A stretch of DNA of 64,000 bases from Pterobdella sp. o SKG-2022 (lineage: Eukaryota > Annelida > Clitellata > Hirudinida > Piscicolidae), in the NCBI GenBank assembly GCA_964035795.1, contig OZ038321.1:17065548-17129547 (forward strand), written 5' to 3'. Numbering within the stretch: position 1 is the first letter of the stretch; every line of letters begins with the position of its first letter. Below are positions 58,324 through 64,000 of this stretch, one piece after another. Made by a program: the position numbers and the translations under genes. The notes beneath the pieces were generated by a model. The model had not been told where the DNA came from. It searched no databases and saw nothing but the letters and a program-made list of their open reading frames with translations.

Positions 58324-61300
58324 ATGTTCCTCTACAATGACACAACATTTGGAAACATCTCTCTAGTCAACACGACCCCCTTCATCAACAGCACTTTCCA
58401 CATCAGGGATTATGACAGCTACATCTACAGGGAACTACACGTCATCATCATCATTGTTCTCATGTACAGCATCATCTTTTTGTTAGCCATCTGTGGCAAT
58501 ATCATGGTCATTATTATCGTCTTCAGTAACAGGCACATGCACACGCCGATGAATTACTTCATTGTCAATCTTGCTTTCGCCGATCTTTTACTTACAATCT
58601 TTTGCATGCCCAACTCGTGTGTAGCATCATTCGTTTATGGTGAGTTGTTTATGGATGTTTTTCTTGTAAATCATCTAATCATTTTTAAATAAAAAAGTTG
58701 AAAAATTTTTTATTTGCATGAAATTTCCATAATTTTTTTGCTTCATAAGTTGCAAGCTTCGAATTTTCAAATAAATTTAAAAACCTTTTAATAACCAGAT
58801 TAAACTAGAATTCATATAAACATTATAAAATGAACCAGCAAATTTATTCAAAATTTTACCATTGTTTAGGAAGCAAATACGAAATTAAAAGAATTCTAAA
58901 ATTTCTTCATATAAATCCGACCATAACTTGAACTTAATCTCAGCTTTAGTCTTTCAGGGAATAACAGCATTCGGCATGACTGAGTCTGATTTGTCACTAT
59001 AGTTTTTAATGAGTTCCTTGACTGGCATCTCTGACGCATCCCAATGAAGAAGAACTTGTGTTTATGATATATCGAGTTTTCTACACAAATTGATAACTGC
59101 TAAAAAATGTCAGTTTGATGATAAAACAAAAATTTTCTGAAAGAGAATAATCCCAATCTAATAAATAGTTATTTATACATTTCATTTGAATAAACAATTA
59201 AAATAAAACTAATTTTTCAATTTCAACACGAGCTAAATCTTAAACCTCACAAGATTGAGGATTTATAAAAAGACAAGCATAATGAAGCATAATAGGGCGA
59301 AAGATGAAAGTGTTTATGTTGAAGAAAGACATAAATAAAACTAAATAAGAAGACAAAGATGAAATATTGCAATTGGTCATTTCCTAGAGAGTTATTAATG
59401 ATGCTGTATAGAAAGCTGAGCTTTCGGATAAATTGTCTTAGCCATAATACTAAACACTCGTTAAATAGTCTCCATATTTTGCTAGTAATTTATCTCCTCA
59501 AATTTTATGATACGAAATTTTCTTAATTTATATTAGTAAAATTTTTATTTGAAAAATTATCTAAAAATTCTGGTCGTATACATGCATTTTCCTTAATTTG
59601 AAGATTAATTCAAATTTTTTCTGAAATAAGCAATAAATTTTTGAGAAATTTATGAGTCTAAAAATTGGCGTGCAGAAGTATTTTTGATGGCTTTTTGTTA
59701 CAACCCGTTGGCAATTGTTTTTCGGTAAAAGTTATAAAGTTTCATTTTTTGTGGATAAATTTTGTTTTGTTGAACTTTTTTTGAACAAAAAAAATTATTA
59801 AGAAATAAATTGAAAATATATACACTTGAATTTTAAGATGATAATGATCAGAATAAATGAAAGTAAAATATCAAAAACACTTGAATATTTTACTAGTTTC
59901 AAAACATTGAAAACTGTATATAATATTCTATAGTTTTTAAACTTACAATAAAACAGACTTAGATGGATTCGATTGGTGAAAAACTATTTTGTTACTTCAT
60001 CTTTAAAACATAATTATATGTACTATTAATCTGCATACCTACAAACTGACTTATTTTGCAAATTAATTTTCAAAAAACACATACTAAAAAACATAAAATA
60101 TTTCTTGAAGATCGAGAAAATAATAAAGGACCAAAAGCTATATATTTTAGAAAATTAGCCTACTTCATTACTTCCTCTTCAACGCAGATCGATCTGAAGA
60201 ACCACATAATTCATAAACAAATTTTTCTAGTTAACAATCTCTCTACAAATCTTAAACACAGTATAAAACTTGTCATAGAATGTTGAATCTCAAATAACGT
60301 TCTTGCACATACAGGGTGGCATATTGGTGCAGTGATGTGCAAACTCATTTCCTTCTTCCAGGGCGTCTCCGTAGTTGCATCAGTCAACACACTGGCTGCT
60401 ATAGCGTTTGACAGGTATATTGTAGTCACGAAAATTAAAATTTTTGTAATTTATTGAAATTCTCATGTTGAGTGTCGTAGAATTTTTGAAAAAGTTGAAT
60501 ATCTAGTCAAACATTGATGGTATAAATTAGGAACTCAACCTGTGGTCTGCTAATGATGACGCAAGTCAAATCAAAATTTCAATAACCGAATGAGTGACAT
60601 TGTCTATTTTCGAATGTTATCAGATGACGTGGAAGAAAGTGTTCGATAGGAATGAAAGAAGGGACGAGGTAGATTTGTAACACAACTAAATATTTTTGAC
60701 TTTGGAAATTTTCATTTGTTTTATAATAACAATGTCTGCATTGTTTCAAAAGAAAACTTTTTATAATTTTTCAACATTGAAGAAACTTTTTTTTTTAAAA
60801 TTAATCTTGTTTTCATTTTATAAAAAATTCAACAAATCTCTTGTAACGAGTCAAATAACTCGTAATGTGCTTTTCATGGCGATCCAATTCTTTTGTTTCT
60901 CTCCATGGTGGGTTCAAGTGGAACATTTTCTAAATGAATTAGTCTAATAATTTAGATCATTTAAATATTATATATTTTTTCTTTCTAAGTAGACAATTGT
61001 GTCTCTTTGTGGCACTGTAGTCAAAGGTTTTATTCTCACCAACTAAATTGATGTGAAAATTCTTTGTTTTTATTGCTTTAAAATTAAATTGTTTCCAAAG
61101 AAAACTAAAAAATAAATATTAAAAATAATTCAATTTGGAATTTTATAACAATCTCAATTTTAAATTCCATTACGATTTAAAATTTTTCTCGTACATAATT
61201 TTCGAGCATGAATTGAATTTTTTAAAAAAATTTTAACATTTTATTAACCTCAAAAAACCTTCAAAGATTTTGTGAAAAATAATAATATTTAAAAAAAATT

Positions 61301-64000
61301 TCTTTCTCCCACTAATGCAAGCTTGCTTTGAACATTTGATTGTAAAATCAGCTCTGGCAAAACCTCCAAAAAAACTTCATCATTTATTTCAGTCGCATCC
61401 TTCTCATTAAAATTCATGTTTTTTGTTTATTTTTCAAAATGAAATTTTCAAAAACGTTTACAACTTATAAAAAAATGAAGCAAAAATTTGATTAAAAAGC
61501 GTTACACTGGTTCACCACATAGTCACGCTTCAAACACACGAAAAAATGCAAAATACCAGAAAAACATTCAACTAATTAAAGTTTCCGTTAATTTTTTCGT
61601 TAAACGCCCAAAACTATAAAAATTTTTATTTGATGTTTTCGAGAAAGATTTCAACACGCAACTCCCGCATCAAATATCACGCAATAAAGCATACATAGAA
61701 ATGCAATTTTTAGCATCTCAAACATAGTTATCAGCTATAAAAAAATCTGATTAGTTGCATAAAAGTTTACATCTTACTATTTTTTTTTTATTTTCAAGTC
61801 AAAAATTTTTTCATTCGCTTAAAATACTACTACAATTTGCTTGGAAGCTTTATCATGATGTTTGGTTTCATTGTGTTTTCTCTTGTTTCTGACATCTGAT
61901 AATCCTTAATCACAAAAAATTCTTCCAAACTCAGCATCAATGAAATATTAAACATTTTTTGTGGATTAAACTGAAACAAAATAGTAGTTTTATCACATAA
62001 AACACATTAGCGATACTAAAAAAATTGAATTTTTAAAAATAAATATATTCCAGCTGCTTTATATGAAACTTTTTTCAAATAACAATAACAGAAACTTATT
62101 GAAATTCAGATAAATTATTAATTATTGGATTTCAGTATAGAAATATTTATATAAATACAAATACAATAAGTATATAAATAGTTGCTTATTTTTGTTAATT
62201 ATTTTGATACTCTATATAATATTGGGTATGAAACTAAGGTGAGCGTAGTAAAATGGCAATTTTTATAAGGTTTGAAATGAAAAGACGTCCCAATAGCCAT
62301 AGTCCAGAAAGCCAATTATACGCAAAGAATTGTATGAAAGCGACTCAAAACTCCAGCGAAGAGATCATTGAGCAAAGATCCATTGAATGCCTAATGTAAT
62401 TGATGGAGTATTTATAAAGCGCTTTTCCATGTAGTTCAAATTGCTTGCTAAAAACTTTATGTAGTGAAAGCACACTGTAAGACAGGTGCTAATTATTTGC
62501 TCAACACGGATTTGAGTACGGTAGCTTTTAATAATTAGTTTTAAGCTCTATTAACTGAGCTATCCGGGCCAACAAACATGATAAATAAATTTTTAGGTTA
62601 AGCCCCAGAGGTTTTCCCACAAGTTTATCACCAAAAGTTCACCGAAAATTTTTTTTTAAACTTGAAAACCGATTTTCATTGAAATTTTTTTAAAATATTT
62701 TAATTTAAATAAAAAAATTACGTTTATTAATTCAGAAAAGTTTGTTTATAGCCTAGAAATATAATTTGCGAGATTTGAAAAACTTTGTTCTTTTTAAAGA
62801 GAATACAAAAATGAATTTCACTTGATGAAAATAATTTTTCGGAGTTTTTATCCCTCATGTTCGTTTAGAAAAATTTTAATTATTGAAATAAAACTTTTAT
62901 CAAATGCACTTGTTATAAACACTTGCATTGATTATCATAAAACATTCATTAGAAGAACATAGTAAAACAATCAAAATTTTAACAACTATTTTGGAACGGT
63001 GGATTATCAATCCAAAAAAACTGATAATAAAGCAATTTTGAAAATTAGATCTGAAGAATGCATTATATTAAAATTCCAAAGATTTTGTAAGCGAATAAAA
63101 TGAAGTTGAACTTTTTACGCACACGTTTCAATACCACAATGACAAATGTTGCTCTTGCTAATTATTCTTGTTTTCAAACACTTACTTATACAAGCATTAC
63201 AGTGTTTTAATTTGTTATTTTTGTTGTTTCATGTTGATCTATTTAGAAGATTTTTTCTTTAATTGATTTGATTACTTTTCATCTATTTTAATTGGGTTAT
63301 TTCTTCTTTTTTATACTTTTTTGATTATTTATTTTATTTTCAATTTGATATTTATCAGGAAGTCTGAAAGCTTTCAAACTTTTATTTCAGGCTCATATAT
63401 CTTTATGATAAAATTAAACGCAACGGTGCACAATGGCTTGCAGACTACAAAATTTATAAATCTTTTTATGTGTTTTGTTGCTTAAGTTGCAGTTATTTTT
63501 GAATGCAAAACACCAATGCAAGTTTGAGAAGTCTTCATGTTGTCGGTGTCGATAAGATTTCAACATGATAAGTTACAATGAGATTCATTTTTAAATTCAA
63601 AAAAATTACTTTTCTTATATGATTTGAAATTTATTTTTCCAAAGTATTTCTCAAAAGTCACTGCACTTTTGATTATTGAAATTTGCCAAACTTAAATTAC
63701 ATATAAATTTTATTAATATAATTAGTTTCAAAAAATACTTAAAAGCTTTTCAATAAGTATCCGTCTGAATTTTAACGACACACTCATACCAGGTATTTGG
63801 CAATTTGTCAGTTTTTTGACTTCATTATGACGAGAAAAATGGCAAGGTATTTTATTGTACTTTGAAATTATATTTTGTAACTGACCAATACACATGTATG
63901 AAGTAAACATTTTGATCACACCACAGAACTCTCATAGCGGCATTATGGATATGGGCCTTCATAATGTTTTTCCCATGGCTGTACAATTTCAAAGAAGTCA
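58324..64000 (+). CDS. Rhodopsin-class neuropeptide receptor, SIFamide/NPFF receptor-like (5' part, cut by window end)
   Basis: Seven-helix G-protein-coupled receptor of the plasma membrane, probably neuronal; only about the first 181 residues are in view. Exons 58324-58639, 60315-60414, 63793-63846 and 63927-64000 join in phase. The N-terminus has N-glycosylation sites (NDT, NIS, NTT, NST). TM1 has the GN motif (AICGNIMVIIIVF). TM2 reads NYFIVNLAFADLLLTIFCMP. TM3 reads WHIGAVMCKL (disulphide Cys), SFFQGVSVVASVNTLAAIAF and DRYLAIC. TM4 reads LIAALWIWAFIMFFPW. The GVSVxASVNTL segment and PW at the end of TM4 resemble SIFamide and neuropeptide FF receptors; an orexin or allatotropin receptor is less likely. 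The 54-base third exon is short but restores DRYLAIC exactly across the junction. Helices 5-7 and the ligand class cannot be judged here. Confidence 0.88.
62499..62574 (-). mobile_element. SINE fragment (tRNA-like head) in receptor intron 2
   Basis: On the - strand: GTTGGCCCGGATAGCTCAG, then AAAACTAATTATTAAAAGC, TACCG and a degenerate B box. It matches the heads at 34475 and 43977. Beyond about 62499 the body is not clearly recognisable. Confidence 0.65.

Noticed and set aside
60415..60456. Extension of receptor exon 2 through its donor (DRYIVVTK)
   Set aside because: It soon hits a stop and lacks the conserved DRYLAIC continuation, which the exon at 63793-63846 supplies in phase.
63393..63446. 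Alternative receptor exon after a good TTTATTTCAG acceptor
   Set aside because: The encoded residues (RLIYLYDKIKRNG) do not match the post-DRY segment, whereas 63793-63846 does.

Overview
The window is nuclear DNA from an animal. It is very AT-rich, its genes are split by GT-AG introns, it carries long microsatellites, and about 26 kb in the middle is full of decayed retrotransposons. The protein families point to an invertebrate: a LIM-containing hillarin, a NocA/Elbow-type zinc-finger protein, and a SIFamide/NPFF-like neuropeptide receptor. I cannot name the species or the phylum from sequence alone. Two runs of exactly 200 N (19476-19675 and 38466-38665) are assembly gaps.

Five protein genes can be read. 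On the + strand at 3358-5588 is a complete p47/NSFL1C gene, the p97/VCP cofactor, with 10 exons. It is tail-to-tail with a hillarin/kyphoscoliosis-peptidase gene on the - strand (5811-11645; LIM domain, coiled coil, transglutaminase-like domain) in which all three expected catalytic residues look replaced. After about 8.6 kb with no visible gene comes a two-exon NocA/Elbow/ZNF503-703 type gene on + (20246-23119), with a TATA box upstream. It is tail-to-tail with a 14-exon CPSF6 gene on - (25435-31832; RRM, proline/glutamine-rich middle, conserved C-terminal block and RS tail). At the right edge is the 5' part of a rhodopsin-type neuropeptide receptor (58324 to the window end) in four exons that join in phase. 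For p47, hillarin, NocA-like and CPSF6 the joined exons keep phase from start to stop.

The 32-57 kb region is a repeat graveyard. One LINE (about 34.55-38.29 kb, - strand) still shows endonuclease, reverse transcriptase and three C-terminal zinc-finger-like motifs, broken by stops and frameshifts. Four other LINE remnants keep only the 3' end of the ORF. A tRNA-derived SINE family has six copies, one with a perfect 12-bp target-site duplication. Short hairpin elements of a MITE-like family are scattered about. A 3.8-kb A-rich tract (45.4-49.2 kb) looks like decayed coding sequence of an unrecognised family.

No operon, CRISPR array, or clearly new multi-gene system is visible. The most unusual genome-level signal is splicing: about half of the introns reconstructed here have T at donor position +3 (GTT), which is rare in most animals.
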